Origin: an uncultured Pelagibacteraceae bacterium
GTDB lineage: Bacteria > Pseudomonadota > Alphaproteobacteria > Pelagibacterales > Pelagibacteraceae
Reading direction: 5' to 3'
NCBI GenBank assembly: GCA_902517745.1
Contig: CABYDS010000002.1
Location: forward strand, 98,785-162,784
Length of the DNA stretch: 64,000 bases
The notes beneath the pieces are model-generated. The model did not search any database, was not told the DNA's origin, and saw only the letters and a list, made by a program, of their open reading frames with translations. Numbering within the stretch: the stretch's first letter is position 1; every line of letters begins with the position of its first letter. This document shows positions 35,195 through 45,424 of the stretch, in pieces. A program made the translations under genes and the position numbers.

Positions 35195-36874
35195 ATGTCA
35201 AAATCAGATATCCAAATTGCACGAGAAGCAAAAATGAAACCCATTAATGAGATTTTGGGTAAAATTAATGTTCCAGACGAACCAAGTGCTTTTAGCCCTA
35301 TGGGACGTCATATTGCAAAAATAAATTTAGAATATTTAGATAGTTTAAAAGATAAACAAAATGGAAAATTAATTTTAGTTACTGCTATTACACCAACTCC
35401 TGCAGGTGAGGGAAAAACTACTACGTCAGTTGGTTTAAATGATGGATTAAATAAAATTGGTAAAAATTCTATAGTGTGTTTACGTGAACCTAGTTTAGGT
35501 CCTTCATTTGGAATGAAAGGTGGAGCAGCAGGTGGAGGATATGCTCAAGTTGTTCCAATGGAACAAATCAATTTACATTTTACGGGGGATTTCCATGCAA
35601 TTACATCTGCTCACAATTTATTGTCAGCGTTAATTGATAATCATATTTATTGGGGAAATAAATTAAACATAGATGTGAGAAGAGTAGTTTGGAGAAGAGT
35701 TATGGATATGAATGATAGATCTTTAAGATCTATAAATATTAATTTAGGTGGAGTAGCTAATGGTTTTCCAAGAGAAGATGGTTTTGATATTACAGTAGCA
35801 TCTGAGATAATGGCTATCTTTTGTTTAGCAAATGATCTTGAAGATTTGGAAAAGAGAATAGGTAATATTACAGTTGCTTATACTAGAGATAGAAAGCCTA
35901 TTTTTGCAAAAGATTTAAATGCTCATGGACCAATGACTGTTTTGTTAAAAGAAGCAATCAGGCCTAATGTAACTCAAACGTTAGAAAATAATCCTGCAAT
36001 TATTCATGGTGGACCTTTTGCAAACATTGCGCACGGTTGTAACTCTGTAATAGCAACTAAAGCAGGTTTAAAACTAGCTGATTATGTTGTAACTGAAGCT
36101 GGATTTGGAGCAGACCTAGGAGCAGAAAAATTTCTAGATATTAAATGTAGAAAATCAAATTTAAAACCCGAGTGTGTAGTTATTGTAGCAACAATTAGAG
36201 CATTAAAAATGCACGGTGGTGTAGCTAAAGATGATTTAAAAAATGAAAATGTAGACGCGTTAAAAAAAGGTTTGGTAAATTTAGAAAGACACATTGAAAA
36301 TGTAAAAAAATTTGGTTTACCGGTAGCAGTTGCTGTTAATCATTTTGTTGCTGATACAGATAATGAGGTAAAAGAGTTAATAAATGCTTGTGATAAAATG
36401 GGAGTAAAAGCCACTTTATGCACTCATTGGTCAAACGGTGGTGAAGGAACAAAAGAACTTGCAGCACATGTTGTAGATTTAATTGATCAAAAACAAGCAA
36501 ATTTTAAATTTTTATATGATGAAAAAACACCTTTGTTAAAGAAAGTTGAAACTGTTGCAAAAGAAATTTATCGAGCAAACGAAGTTGTTGCTGACAGTAA
36601 AATAAAAGATCAATTAAAATCTTTTGAAGAATCGGGTTATGGAAATTTACCTATATGTGTAGCAAAAACACAATATAGTTTTTCTACTGATCCAAACGCA
36701 AAAGGTGCTCCAACAGGCCATTCATTACCAATTAGAGAAGTAAGATTATCTTCAGGTGCAGAATTTATTGTTGTTATATGCGGAGCCATAATGACAATGC
36801 CTGGACTTCCAAGGGTTCCTGCAGCAGACTCTATTAAGCTAAATGAAAAAGGTGAAATAGAAGGCTTGTTCTAA
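35195..36874 (+). CDS. fhs: Formate-tetrahydrofolate ligase
   Basis: A 559-residue 10-formyl-THF synthetase, full length. The P-loop is [40 protein letters not shown] and [20 protein letters not shown] are family signatures, and the C-terminus ends [18 protein letters not shown]. It interconverts formate plus THF with 10-formyl-THF using ATP. Beside sarcosine oxidase it can run in reverse to make ATP and formate from oxidised methyl groups, or supply purine synthesis. Divergent from soxB; its stop overlaps the convergent amidotransferase gene by 4 bases. Confidence 0.97.
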   Translation: MSKSDIQIAREAKMKPINEILGKINVPDEPSAFSPMGRHIAKINLEYLDSLKDKQNGKLILVTAITPTPAGEGKTTTSVGLNDGLNKIGKNSIVCLREPSLGPSFGMKGGAAGGGYAQVVPMEQINLHFTGDFHAITSAHNLLSALIDNHIYWGNKLNIDVRRVVWRRVMDMNDRSLRSININLGGVANGFPREDGFDITVASEIMAIFCLANDLEDLEKRIGNITVAYTRDRKPIFAKDLNAHGPMTVLLKEAIRPNVTQTLENNPAIIHGGPFANIAHGCNSVIATKAGLKLADYVVTEAGFGADLGAEKFLDIKCRKSNLKPECVVIVATIRALKMHGGVAKDDLKNENVDALKKGLVNLERHIENVKKFGLPVAVAVNHFVADTDNEVKELINACDKMGVKATLCTHWSNGGEGTKELAAHVVDLIDQKQANFKFLYDEKTPLLKKVETVAKEIYRANEVVADSKIKDQLKSFEESGYGNLPICVAKTQYSFSTDPNAKGAPTGHSLPIREVRLSSGAEFIVVICGAIMTMPGLPRVPAADSIKLNEKGEIEGLF

Positions 36875-37653
36875 TTTAAATTATTTAGCCAATTTTCTAA
36901 TTCTCTCATCCTTGCATCTTTATTTGAAATTTTATTTTCATCTTCTATTATTTTTACATGAGAGTCTATTTCCATTTGGTCAATAAATGCTTTTTTTTCT
37001 AAAAGTCGATCTCTCCTAAAATGAATTAAGCTTATCATTTTAGTATAAGTTATCTCTGGATGATATTGAATGCCCCATATATTCGTTGAACCAACATTAA
37101 AATTTATACCCATGACTTTATTTATTGGATTTGATGAGAGTAATGTAGAGCCCTCAGGTAATTTTACAACTTCATCAAAATTAAATGCAGGGGTATTAAA
37201 TTTTTTATTTTTATTTTTATAAAGTGGGTGTTTAAGTCCGTTTTCATTTATTTCTATATTATGAGCTATTCCCCTGTGTGCGCCATTAGGGCATTTCTTT
37301 ACTTCACCACCAGCAACGGTCACAGCAACTTGCATTCCCCAACATATTGCGAATATGTTTTTTATATTCTTTTGACATTCCCTCATAAAGTTTATTTGTC
37401 TTCTTATTTCTGGAGTATCATTGTAAATATTTAAACTACTCCCACCCCATATCATTCCATGATATTTAGTTAAGTCTTTAGCTACTTCATTAATATTTTC
37501 ATCTGATGAAGGATTAACAACATCAATTTCTAATTGATCTGTAAAATAACTAATACTATCTTTTAAACTTTCAGTATGAGTTTTAATTCCACCATCTGTA
37601 AAGCTTTGATTTTCTTCTCTAAGGTTACCTTCAACTATAAGAATTCTTTTCAT
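36871..37653 (-). CDS. Class I glutamine amidotransferase-like protein
   Basis: A 260-residue GMP-synthase-like GATase domain. The nucleophile is Cys104 in [11 protein letters not shown] and the His/Glu pair is in [26 protein letters not shown] and [15 protein letters not shown] precede them. It is a stand-alone amidotransferase with no attached synthase. Its ATG overlaps the iron alcohol dehydrogenase stop (TAATG). It may act as a gamma-glutamyl hydrolase or transferase; in a region using gamma-glutamyl intermediates this is attractive, but there is no direct evidence. Confidence 0.85.
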   Translation of the reverse strand: MKRILIVEGNLREENQSFTDGGIKTHTESLKDSISYFTDQLEIDVVNPSSDENINEVAKDLTKYHGMIWGGSSLNIYNDTPEIRRQINFMRECQKNIKNIFAICWGMQVAVTVAGGEVKKCPNGAHRGIAHNIEINENGLKHPLYKNKNKKFNTPAFNFDEVVKLPEGSTLLSSNPINKVMGINFNVGSTNIWGIQYHPEITYTKMISLIHFRRDRLLEKKAFIDQMEIDSHVKIIEDENKISNKDARMRELENWLNNLN

Positions 37654-38810
37654 TAAAATAATTTACCCGAAATACTGTGTTCATAAAGTGCTTTCATGTC
37701 ATCCTTAGTCATCGTCCTTGGATTGGTAGAAGTTGAAGGATCTTCTAATGCCATAACTGATAACTGCTCTAAATTTATTTTATTTACATCAACAATTTCT
37801 GATAATTTATGCGGTATATTTAATTCTTTTCTTAGTTCTAAAATCCACTTTAAAAAACTATCAAAACTTTTATCGAGTTCGAGATAATCACATATAGAAA
37901 TTATCCTTTTTTCAATCGTATCTTTGTTAAAAGTTAATACATAAGGCATAAAGATAGCATTTGATAAACCGTGGTGAACATTAAATTGTGCATTAATAGG
38001 GTGGCTTAAAGAATGAATAGCACCAAGTCCTTTTTGAAAAGCGGTAGAACCCATACTAGCTGAAGCTAATAATTCTGCTCTAGCATTTAAATCTTTACCG
38101 TTCTTAACTGCTTTAATTAATGAGTTTTTAATTAACTTCATTCCCTCAATCGCAATTCCATCAGCCATCGGATGAAATCCTGGTGCACAAAAAGCTTCTA
38201 AATTGTGTGCCAAAGCATCCATACCTGTAGCTGCAGTCAATCTTGGAGAAAGATCTAAAGTTAAATTAGGATCTAAAATTACAATTGAAGGTAAAAATTT
38301 CGGGTGAAAAATAATTTTTTTTATTCCTGTTTGTTTATTAATTATAGCTGATGCTCTTCCTGTTTCTGATCCTGTCCCTGCTGTAGTGGGTACAGCAATG
38401 ATAGGTGCAACGTTAGTTTCATCTGCTCTTTTCCAATAATCTCCTATATCTTCAAAATCCCATATTGGTCTAGACTGTCCTGACATAAAAGCAATAGCTT
38501 TACCTACATCAAGACCGCTGCCACCACCAAATGCAATAACTCCATCACAACCTAATTTTTTAAACTCCCCCACTCCCTCTTCCACATTCTCGCCTACAGG
38601 ATTACCTGAAAAATTTGAAAAAACTTGAAGATGATTAAAGGTTTTTTTTAAATCTAAAATAATATCTTGAACCATTTTTAGATAAATTAAATCCTTATCT
38701 GTGACAAATAATGGTTTATCGATTTTTAGATTTTTACATGCTAGACCTAAATCTTGAATTCTGTTCTCTCCAACCCAAATTGTAGTAGGGTAATTCCAAT
38801 TAGTTTTCAT
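37653..38810 (-). CDS. Iron-containing alcohol dehydrogenase
   Basis: A 385-residue group III alcohol dehydrogenase. NAD-binding GGGSGLDVGKAIAF and VPTTAGTGSETGRAS; metal ligands in ATGMDALAHNLEAF (Asp, His), GAIHSLSHPINAQF and VHHGLSNAIFMPYVL. The substrate could be a short alcohol, aldehyde or 4-hydroxybutyrate-type compound; methanol or formaldehyde use cannot be excluded. It is the first gene of a two-gene unit with the amidotransferase and is divergent from tmm across 76 bases, so the two may share regulation. Confidence 0.93.
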   Translation of the reverse strand: MKTNWNYPTTIWVGENRIQDLGLACKNLKIDKPLFVTDKDLIYLKMVQDIILDLKKTFNHLQVFSNFSGNPVGENVEEGVGEFKKLGCDGVIAFGGGSGLDVGKAIAFMSGQSRPIWDFEDIGDYWKRADETNVAPIIAVPTTAGTGSETGRASAIINKQTGIKKIIFHPKFLPSIVILDPNLTLDLSPRLTAATGMDALAHNLEAFCAPGFHPMADGIAIEGMKLIKNSLIKAVKNGKDLNARAELLASASMGSTAFQKGLGAIHSLSHPINAQFNVHHGLSNAIFMPYVLTFNKDTIEKRIISICDYLELDKSFDSFLKWILELRKELNIPHKLSEIVDVNKINLEQLSVMALEDPSTSTNPRTMTKDDMKALYEHSISGKLF

Positions 38811-38886
38811 ATTAAATTAATATTTAATTTTTCTATTTTTCTTAGTACAATATATTTATAATTTTAATTGTAGAGGAAAAATTATC

Positions 38887-40221
38887 ATGACTAAAGTCGC
38901 TATTATTGGTGCTGGACCTTGTGGGTTATCAATACTCAGGGCTTTTGAACATGCCGAGAAAAAAGGAGACAAAATACCTGAAATAGTTTGCTTCGAAAAA
39001 CAAAGTGATTGGGGAGGTCTTTGGAATTATAGCTGGAGAACAGGATCTGACCAATATGGAGATCCAGTTCATAATAGTATGTATAGATATCTTTGGTCAA
39101 ACGGACCTAAAGAGTGTCTTGAATTTGCAGATTATTCTTTTGATGAACATTTTGGAAAACCAATTCCTTCTTTCCCACCTAGAGAAGTACTTTATGATTA
39201 TATCACTAGTAGAGTAAGTAAAGGAAATTTAAGAAATAAAATTAAATTTAATACAAGAGTAGTTAATACAGTTTTTAAATCAGATAAATTTGAAGTTAGC
39301 TATCAAGATAAAGAAAATGATAAAATTTTAACTGATCATTTTGATTACGTTGTAGTGTCCACTGGTCATTTTTCAGTTCCTTTTATACCCGAATATAAAG
39401 GTATGAGTTCATTTCCTGGAAGAATAATGCACTCACATGATTTTAGAGATGCAGAAGAATTTAGAGGAAAAAATATTATAGTTTTAGGAAGCAGTTATTC
39501 CGCTGAGGATATTGCGCTTCAATGCAATAAATATGGAGCAAAAAGTGTAACAATTGGCTACAGGCATAATCCTATGGGTTTTAAATGGCCCGAAGGAATG
39601 AAAGAAGTATTTTATTTAGATAGATTAGAAGGAAAACAAGCAATTTTTAAAGATGGTACCGAACAGGATGCAGATGTAATAATACTGTGTACTGGTTACC
39701 TACATCATTTTCCTTTTTTGGAAGAAAATTTAAAACTTAAAACAAGAAACAGACTTTATCCTCCAAAATTATATAAAGGTGTTGTTTGGCAGGATAATCA
39801 CAAACTTTTGTATCTAGGAATGCAAGACCAGTTTCACACATTTAATATGTTTGATTGCCAAGCTTGGTATGCGAGAGATGTTATAATGGGTAAAATAAGT
39901 TTGCCAAGTGAAGATGAAATCGAAAAAGATATTAACAAATGGGTTGCTTTAGAAGAAAAACTGGAAAATCCTGATCAGATGATTGATTTTCAAACTGAAT
40001 ACACAAAGGAATTGCACGATATGTCGGATTATCCAAAAATAGATTTTGAGCTGATAAGAAAACATTTTAAAGAGTGGGAACATCATAAGGTTGAAGATAT
40101 ATCAACGTATAGAAATAAATCTTTTTCATCTCCAGTTACAGGATCTGTCGCTCCAGTTCATCATACAGCTTGGGCAAAAGCAATGGATGATTCATCTGAA
40201 ACTTTTCTAAATAAAAACTAA
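38887..40221 (+). CDS. tmm: Trimethylamine monooxygenase (Tmm), FMO family
   Basis: A 444-residue bacterial flavin-containing monooxygenase. FAD loop AIIGAGPCGLSILRAF, GGLWNYSWRTGSDQYG, the FMO fingerprint FPGRIMHSHDF, and the NADPH loop IVLGSSYSAEDIAL are all present. The size, HSMYRYLWSNGPKE-like segment and close resemblance to known SAR11/roseobacter Tmm support oxidation of trimethylamine to TMAO with NADPH and O2; these enzymes can also oxidise dimethylsulfide. A Shine-Dalgarno-like AGAGGAAAA precedes the ATG. TMAO demethylase and a candidate TMAO transporter follow about 10-14 kb away. Confidence 0.93.
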   Translation: MTKVAIIGAGPCGLSILRAFEHAEKKGDKIPEIVCFEKQSDWGGLWNYSWRTGSDQYGDPVHNSMYRYLWSNGPKECLEFADYSFDEHFGKPIPSFPPREVLYDYITSRVSKGNLRNKIKFNTRVVNTVFKSDKFEVSYQDKENDKILTDHFDYVVVSTGHFSVPFIPEYKGMSSFPGRIMHSHDFRDAEEFRGKNIIVLGSSYSAEDIALQCNKYGAKSVTIGYRHNPMGFKWPEGMKEVFYLDRLEGKQAIFKDGTEQDADVIILCTGYLHHFPFLEENLKLKTRNRLYPPKLYKGVVWQDNHKLLYLGMQDQFHTFNMFDCQAWYARDVIMGKISLPSEDEIEKDINKWVALEEKLENPDQMIDFQTEYTKELHDMSDYPKIDFELIRKHFKEWEHHKVEDISTYRNKSFSSPVTGSVAPVHHTAWAKAMDDSSETFLNKN

Positions 40222-40230
40222 AAATTTAAA

Positions 40231-41490
40231 CTAATTTTCTAAAGCTAAGTCTAAATATAAAGCTGCGCTCCATGAGAAATTATTTGCACCCATAACCGAT
40301 CCATCTTTATAACTGTAATATTCATGGAAACCTTTTTCTTCAATTAATTCTAAAGTTTTTTTTTTGATTTCATTTGCATATTCTGGCTCTTTTTTGATAA
40401 GTCCTTGATAAATCAACCAATTACAATTTATCCATATTGGACCTCTCCAATATCTTTTCTCTTCAAATGAAGGATGATTTGGTTTTATTGTTGAGAAATA
40501 GTAATTGTCATTAATATTATGATTTTTTAAATTATTAATAATTTTTTTATTTAATTCATCATCTTGTAAATTTGCGTAGAGAGTAAAATAATTTGTTATT
40601 GATGGAACAACGATATTCAAGTTAGTTTTTAAATCTTTCGAGACAAAATCATTAATTTTATCATCATATAATTTTAATATTTCATTTTCAGTTTTGGATA
40701 CAAAATAATTTAAATCATCAAATTTTAAATTAAAATTTTTAGCTAAGCTAATTAAATCTTTATTTGCTCTCAAAAATAAAGCATTAAATCCAACATCTAC
40801 TACATTAAAATCAGAGATCTCATACAATTTATGTGGATCGTAGTGAACATCTCTAAATTGATCTCTTAAAGTTACATATCTGTCATAATCAGTTTTTAAA
40901 GGTCTCTCATCAGAGTTTGAAACTTCAAGATCTCTTCTTTTATAATTAAGATTTTTATCTACTTTGATATTACTCATTGGTTGATCCCAAATTGGTGAAT
41001 TATCATACCCACTCTCCCAAGGATGTAATATGGATACAAGGCCGGTTTTATTAGGATCTCTGAATTTTATGAACCAATCATGATAATTTTTAATTTTTGT
41101 TATTATATTTACAATTCTTGAATGTTGTTCATTACTAAGTTGTTTTTTTTCAACAATTTTCCTCAAAATACTAGCTAAAACTGGTGGCTGAGTAATACCA
41201 GAAGAAGGTATATTTTTTCCACATTGCCAAGTTGTGTGATTTGGAAAATAAGATGTGTCTTTTTCATGAAAAAGAATGTGGGGTATCATACCATCGTCCC
41301 ACTGACCATTAAGCAAAGTTTCAATTTCTATAATTGAAAAATCTAAATTAAAGTAAGAATAGCCCAGCGCTATAAAAGCTGAATCCCAATTCCATTGAGC
41401 AGGATATAATTTGTTATTAGTAGGAAGTGTGTAACCATTTTTTCTGTTACCTAATAATATTTTTTTTGCCTCTTCTACTTTATTTTGCAT
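40231..41490 (-). CDS. GH63-like glycosidase (glucosylglycerate hydrolase/alpha-glucosidase type)
   Basis: A 419-residue (alpha/alpha)6-barrel glycosidase. WNWDSAFIALGY, GQWDDGMIPHILF, SGITQPPVLASIL, LHPWESGYDNSP and YWRGPIWINCNWL are GH63/mannosylglycerate-hydrolase-type motifs. There is no signal peptide, so it acts on imported substrate. It is coupled by TAATG to the sugar ABC permease, so the substrate is presumably what that transporter brings in: glucosylglycerate, glucosylglycerol or another alpha-glucoside. The GpsA-like gene in the same array mildly favours a glycerol-containing compound. Confidence 0.8.
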   Translation of the reverse strand: MQNKVEEAKKILLGNRKNGYTLPTNNKLYPAQWNWDSAFIALGYSYFNLDFSIIEIETLLNGQWDDGMIPHILFHEKDTSYFPNHTTWQCGKNIPSSGITQPPVLASILRKIVEKKQLSNEQHSRIVNIITKIKNYHDWFIKFRDPNKTGLVSILHPWESGYDNSPIWDQPMSNIKVDKNLNYKRRDLEVSNSDERPLKTDYDRYVTLRDQFRDVHYDPHKLYEISDFNVVDVGFNALFLRANKDLISLAKNFNLKFDDLNYFVSKTENEILKLYDDKINDFVSKDLKTNLNIVVPSITNYFTLYANLQDDELNKKIINNLKNHNINDNYYFSTIKPNHPSFEEKRYWRGPIWINCNWLIYQGLIKKEPEYANEIKKKTLELIEEKGFHEYYSYKDGSVMGANNFSWSAALYLDLALEN

Positions 41491-42683
41491 TATCCTTTAA
41501 CACTTCCTGCAGTAAGACCACTTACTAAATATTTTTCAAAATAAACAAAAATTATTAAAATAGGCAGAGTTACTACTACAGACCCTGCCATCAAATATTG
41601 TCTAGGTGTTTCAGCTCCAACATTAAGAAACTGAATAGCTCTTGATAATGTGAATGTATTTGGCCGGTCTAAAAACATTAATGAAAACAAAAATTCATTC
41701 CAAGCTATCATAAATACATACAAAGCTACTGATGATATTGCAGGTAAACTAAGTGGGAGTATAATTTTAAAAATTATACCTAGCCAATTTTGACCATCTA
41801 TTATCCCTGCTTCTTCTAATTCTTTTGGTATACTTTTAAAGTAACCTTGCAGCATATAAATTGCTACAGGTAAGGTTGTAGCTGTATAAACTATTAACAA
41901 ACCCTCAATAGAATTTCTTAAACCAAGTTGACTAAAAATTGTATACAAAGGTATCACTAAAACTATCGCTGGAAACAAATAAATTATCAATATGGATGTT
42001 GATAAAAAATTTTTTCCAAAGAAATTAAGTCTTGCAACTGCGTAAGCAGCCGGTATTGCAAAAATTAATGTTATAATGACTGTTCCTAAGGAGACTATTG
42101 TACTCGTTAGCATATATCTTCCAAAATTGTAATCTTTGAATACTATAAAATAAGATTTGAACAACTCTGGCAATCCTTGTGCAAAGTTAATGCTAAAGTC
42201 TAAGGGGTTTAATAATAATAATGCTTGGGTTTTAAAGCTTGTAACTAACATCATGTAAAAAGGGAAAAGAATTACAAAAGAGAACAGTGTAATCCCAAAT
42301 AGTGTTAAAAAATTAAAGAATAATTTTTGAGACGAATGATTTTTCGACAAAAAGTTTTTGTCGTAGTTTTTTATTGTATTAAAGAAAAATAGTGAGATTA
42401 AGAATATGCCAAAACTGTACCAAATAGGTAAATTTATTGAGATTAAATAATCAAAAATAGAAAATAAAAGAGCAAGTATAATTAGTTTAATATTTAAATT
42501 GAATTTTTTTCCAATAAGAAGATTTATTACGCAAAGAATTATTCCAAAAATAAATAATTTATTAAAATTAAAATTTATTAATTCAATTCCTTGTAATGTA
42601 ACTAAGATTTTCCAAATACAAATTAATGAAAACAAAAATAATGATGAGATAAAACAATAAGTAAATATATTTTTAATTTTCAT
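41490..42683 (-). CDS. Sugar ABC transporter permease (MalG type) with N-terminal membrane extension
   Basis: A 397-residue permease. The standard MalG-like part starts near residue 125 and has the cytoplasmic EAA loop KELEEAGIIDGQNWLGIIFK; it ends VSGLTAGSVKG. In front of it lie about 115 extra residues with about four hydrophobic segments, a non-standard addition (usual MalG length is about 280-300). It overlaps the first permease gene by 11 bases and the glycosidase by 1 base. It forms the channel with the MalF-like subunit. Confidence 0.9.
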   Translation of the reverse strand: MKIKNIFTYCFISSLFLFSLICIWKILVTLQGIELINFNFNKLFIFGIILCVINLLIGKKFNLNIKLIILALLFSIFDYLISINLPIWYSFGIFLISLFFFNTIKNYDKNFLSKNHSSQKLFFNFLTLFGITLFSFVILFPFYMMLVTSFKTQALLLLNPLDFSINFAQGLPELFKSYFIVFKDYNFGRYMLTSTIVSLGTVIITLIFAIPAAYAVARLNFFGKNFLSTSILIIYLFPAIVLVIPLYTIFSQLGLRNSIEGLLIVYTATTLPVAIYMLQGYFKSIPKELEEAGIIDGQNWLGIIFKIILPLSLPAISSVALYVFMIAWNEFLFSLMFLDRPNTFTLSRAIQFLNVGAETPRQYLMAGSVVVTLPILIIFVYFEKYLVSGLTAGSVKG

Positions 42684-43932
42684 CAGCTCTTTTTCCTAAA
42701 AGTTTAAAATAGATAAACATAAAAATTAATAGAAACACTACAATCACAATAGAAACTGCAGAACCCATACCAATATCCCCGATTGAAAAACCTTGTTGAT
42801 ATACATTTATTGGCAATGTTCTTGTGCCTGATGCCCCGCCAGTGAGTAAGAAGATGTCTTCAAATTTATTAAAATTCCAAATAAATCTAATCATAAATAA
42901 AATTGAAATCACTGCTAATATCTGGGGCAAAGTAATATTAAGAAATTTTTGGATAGGATTTGCACCATCAACATCAGCTGCTTCATACAACTCTTTTGGA
43001 ACTGCTTGAAGACGAGCAAGAATAAATAAAAATGCTAGAGGAAAATATCTCCAAATTTCAAAAATAATTACAGTTGTTAATGCTAGCCTCAATTTAAAAT
43101 CAAAACCAAGTATATTTAAAGTTACATATTTTTGTCCTAGTAAATTTATTGGTCCATCAATAATTTGATAGTTAATTAATAAATTATTCAAAGTTCCGCT
43201 TGTTGGATCAAGTAAAAGTTCCCAGGTATAAGCAAGAGCAACAACTGGCGCAACATAAGGAAATAAAAGAACACTTCTCATAAATGTTCTTCCAAAAAAT
43301 TTTTGATTTACCATTTGTGCAGCTAAAATTCCAAAAACTATTGCACCTATGGTTCCAAAAAAAGTGTAATAAAAAGTTGTTGATAATAGATCTATAAAAG
43401 CTTTGTCTTTAATTACTTTTTTGAAATTATTTAATGTAAATTCATAAGTTAATAATATATTTTGTGACTTACCTGATAGTTTAGGCTTATAAGATTTTAG
43501 TTCCTTCTTGGAAATTTCTTGATTATTAATATTTTGAAATACTATTTCTAAATTTTCTCGATATTTTTTTGGCCAATTACCTAACTCACACTTAAGTAAA
43601 TTTGATTTAAATTGACATTTATTATTTAAACTTATTGGTTCGATATCATCTGGATATTTATCTTTAAATTTTACATTAGTAATTTCTTGTGTAAGAGAAC
43701 TATTTCTTAATTTATAAATTACTTTTATTTGATTTGGATTATCATTAATTGATTTTACTAATTTTTTTGCTCTTGGTTCAGGAATTCTTAAATCTTTGAG
43801 CTCTACATTTTTAAAACTTATCCAAATATTAGAAAATATCGGAAATAAAATTATAGAAAATACTAAAAGAACTGATGGTAATATTAAAAGATAAGCTGTT
43901 GTTTTTTCAATTTTTGCAAGTTTTGAACTCAT
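42673..43932 (-). CDS. Sugar ABC transporter permease (MalF type) with periplasmic insert
   Basis: A 419-residue permease. After TM1 (about residues 13-35) there is an insert of about 120 mostly polar residues before TM2 (near 165), likely a periplasmic domain, containing two cysteines (NKCQF, LKCEL) that could pair. The EAA loop is KELYEAADVDGANPIQKFLN. The arrangement recalls the P2 loop of E. coli MalF, which contacts the binding protein. It is downstream of a terminator-like hairpin separating it from the binding protein gene. Confidence 0.9.
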   Translation of the reverse strand: MSSKLAKIEKTTAYLLILPSVLLVFSIILFPIFSNIWISFKNVELKDLRIPEPRAKKLVKSINDNPNQIKVIYKLRNSSLTQEITNVKFKDKYPDDIEPISLNNKCQFKSNLLKCELGNWPKKYRENLEIVFQNINNQEISKKELKSYKPKLSGKSQNILLTYEFTLNNFKKVIKDKAFIDLLSTTFYYTFFGTIGAIVFGILAAQMVNQKFFGRTFMRSVLLFPYVAPVVALAYTWELLLDPTSGTLNNLLINYQIIDGPINLLGQKYVTLNILGFDFKLRLALTTVIIFEIWRYFPLAFLFILARLQAVPKELYEAADVDGANPIQKFLNITLPQILAVISILFMIRFIWNFNKFEDIFLLTGGASGTRTLPINVYQQGFSIGDIGMGSAVSIVIVVFLLIFMFIYFKLLGKRADEN

Positions 43933-43933
43933 A

Positions 43934-43969
43934 AAAAAAAGCGGATAATTAATATTACCCGCTTTTTTT
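43934..43969 (-). terminator. Terminator/attenuator between binding protein and permease genes
   Basis: Read on the minus strand, A-rich AAAGCGG pairs with CCGCTTT around a loop (arms about 43959-43968 and 43934-43944) and is followed by a run of T residues, an intrinsic terminator. It lies between the binding protein stop (43984) and the permease start (43932). A leaky terminator here would make far more binding protein than permease, usual for ABC uptake systems. Confidence 0.8.
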
Positions 43970-43983
43970 AATTTTTTAAATTA

Positions 43984-45312
43984 CTAGAAGCTAGCTAGCA
44001 CAGTATTAATTTCATCTACTGCTTCATCTAGAGTCAATTGATCGTCAATATATTGTCTAGTGATTCTATTTATAAACTTATTGTTAATAATTTTAGATGC
44101 TCTAGATAGTTCGCCTTCTTTAACACCCCATCTATTAGCAGTATCTAAACCAGCAACAATATTATTTATTACATCTGCAGAATATAGATCTGTTAAAGGA
44201 GCTTTTCTATCAACTCCTACAGGTAATTTGCTCCACGCAGTTGTAAATGCATTTGGATCACTTGCATTACCTCTTCTTACAGGGAACTTGCCTTCTGGTG
44301 CTATAGATAAAGTGCTTGTGTATCCTTCATCCATTGAATAAAGAATAAACTGCTTAGCTTCATCGGTATCTGCATCTGCAGTTACACCAAAGTATCTAAC
44401 ATCCGCCCAAGCCGCACCTTTTACATTATTTGGTCCACTAAAATTAGTAATAAAACCAGTTTTAGATGCCAATTCAGGTGATGTTGGATCGCTATTAATT
44501 GTTGGTGGAGCTGAGTCTCTTAAACCAGCTAATTCATCCATAATAAATGGTGACCATATTATCATTGGAGTTTTACCAGCAAAATAAAGTTCTCTTGATT
44601 GTTTCCAATAAAGTTCTCCTGGAGGGCTAGCCTTAGCTAATTTTTTATAAAACTGTAAAGAATTCTTTAAAGCTCTTCCTTGTTTTTTTGTTCCACCTTT
44701 TTTTACAATATTTACACCGTTTGCAAGCATGACATGTTCTAAAACTTGACTCATAAAGTTTTCGTCAGTTTTAGTTGCCGCAACAAATCCAAACATATCA
44801 TTACTAGATAAAGCATCTATTGCTTTCTCGATGTTTGCATAAGTCGTCGGTGGTTCTAAACCAGCAGCTTTAAATAAATCTTTTCTGTATACAACCATTT
44901 GCGTCCAGCCATCTACTGGCACGGCTGCAATTTTGCCACCTTTTTTAGCCATCTTTAAAGCACCTGGAGCAAAAGTTTTCTTTCCAAGTGAGTTAACGAT
45001 ATCATTATTTGCATCAACGTCTAAAATTCCCGCTTCTGCCCATGGCAATACATATTGCAATGTATGATAAATTACATCAGGAAGGTCTCCTGCTGCAGCT
45101 GCTGCAGTAGCTCTTGTTCCTAAATCTTTTTCATCAATCGGGATAACTTCAACTCCAATTCCGGTTTTGGCTTCAAAAGCTTTTGCCATCTCTTCTTGTT
45201 TAGCCATCCTTGCTGGTTGAGTTTCTGTCGTCCAGAATTTGATATCTGCAAATGCAATTGAATTAAAAACAAAAGCTATTGCAGAGATTGTTATTAATAT
45301 ATTTTTAAACAT
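43984..45312 (-). CDS. Extracellular solute-binding protein, family 1 (sugar type)
   Basis: A 442-residue binding protein with a signal peptide (MFKNILITISAIAFVFNSIAFA, cleavage near residue 22). The mature N-terminus DIKFWTTETQPARMAKQ and the glycine-rich AAAAAGDLPDVIYHTLQY, plus PVDGWTQMVVYRKDLFKAAG, match carbohydrate binding proteins of the MalE class. A strong Shine-Dalgarno (GAGGGGA) precedes the ATG. A 112-base gap from the ATPase gene leaves room for its own promoter. The ligand is probably an alpha-glucoside, inferred from the glycosidase nearby. Confidence 0.93.
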   Translation of the reverse strand: MFKNILITISAIAFVFNSIAFADIKFWTTETQPARMAKQEEMAKAFEAKTGIGVEVIPIDEKDLGTRATAAAAAGDLPDVIYHTLQYVLPWAEAGILDVDANNDIVNSLGKKTFAPGALKMAKKGGKIAAVPVDGWTQMVVYRKDLFKAAGLEPPTTYANIEKAIDALSSNDMFGFVAATKTDENFMSQVLEHVMLANGVNIVKKGGTKKQGRALKNSLQFYKKLAKASPPGELYWKQSRELYFAGKTPMIIWSPFIMDELAGLRDSAPPTINSDPTSPELASKTGFITNFSGPNNVKGAAWADVRYFGVTADADTDEAKQFILYSMDEGYTSTLSIAPEGKFPVRRGNASDPNAFTTAWSKLPVGVDRKAPLTDLYSADVINNIVAGLDTANRWGVKEGELSRASKIINNKFINRITRQYIDDQLTLDEAVDEINTVLASF

Positions 45313-45424
45313 ATATTCCCCTCTTTTTTCTTGTTTTCTAAAGTTATTTAAAAATTAACACATAATGAACATTTAAAAGAAGAATAACAAGTATGTAATT
45401 TAAAAAATACTACCTGAGATTGAT

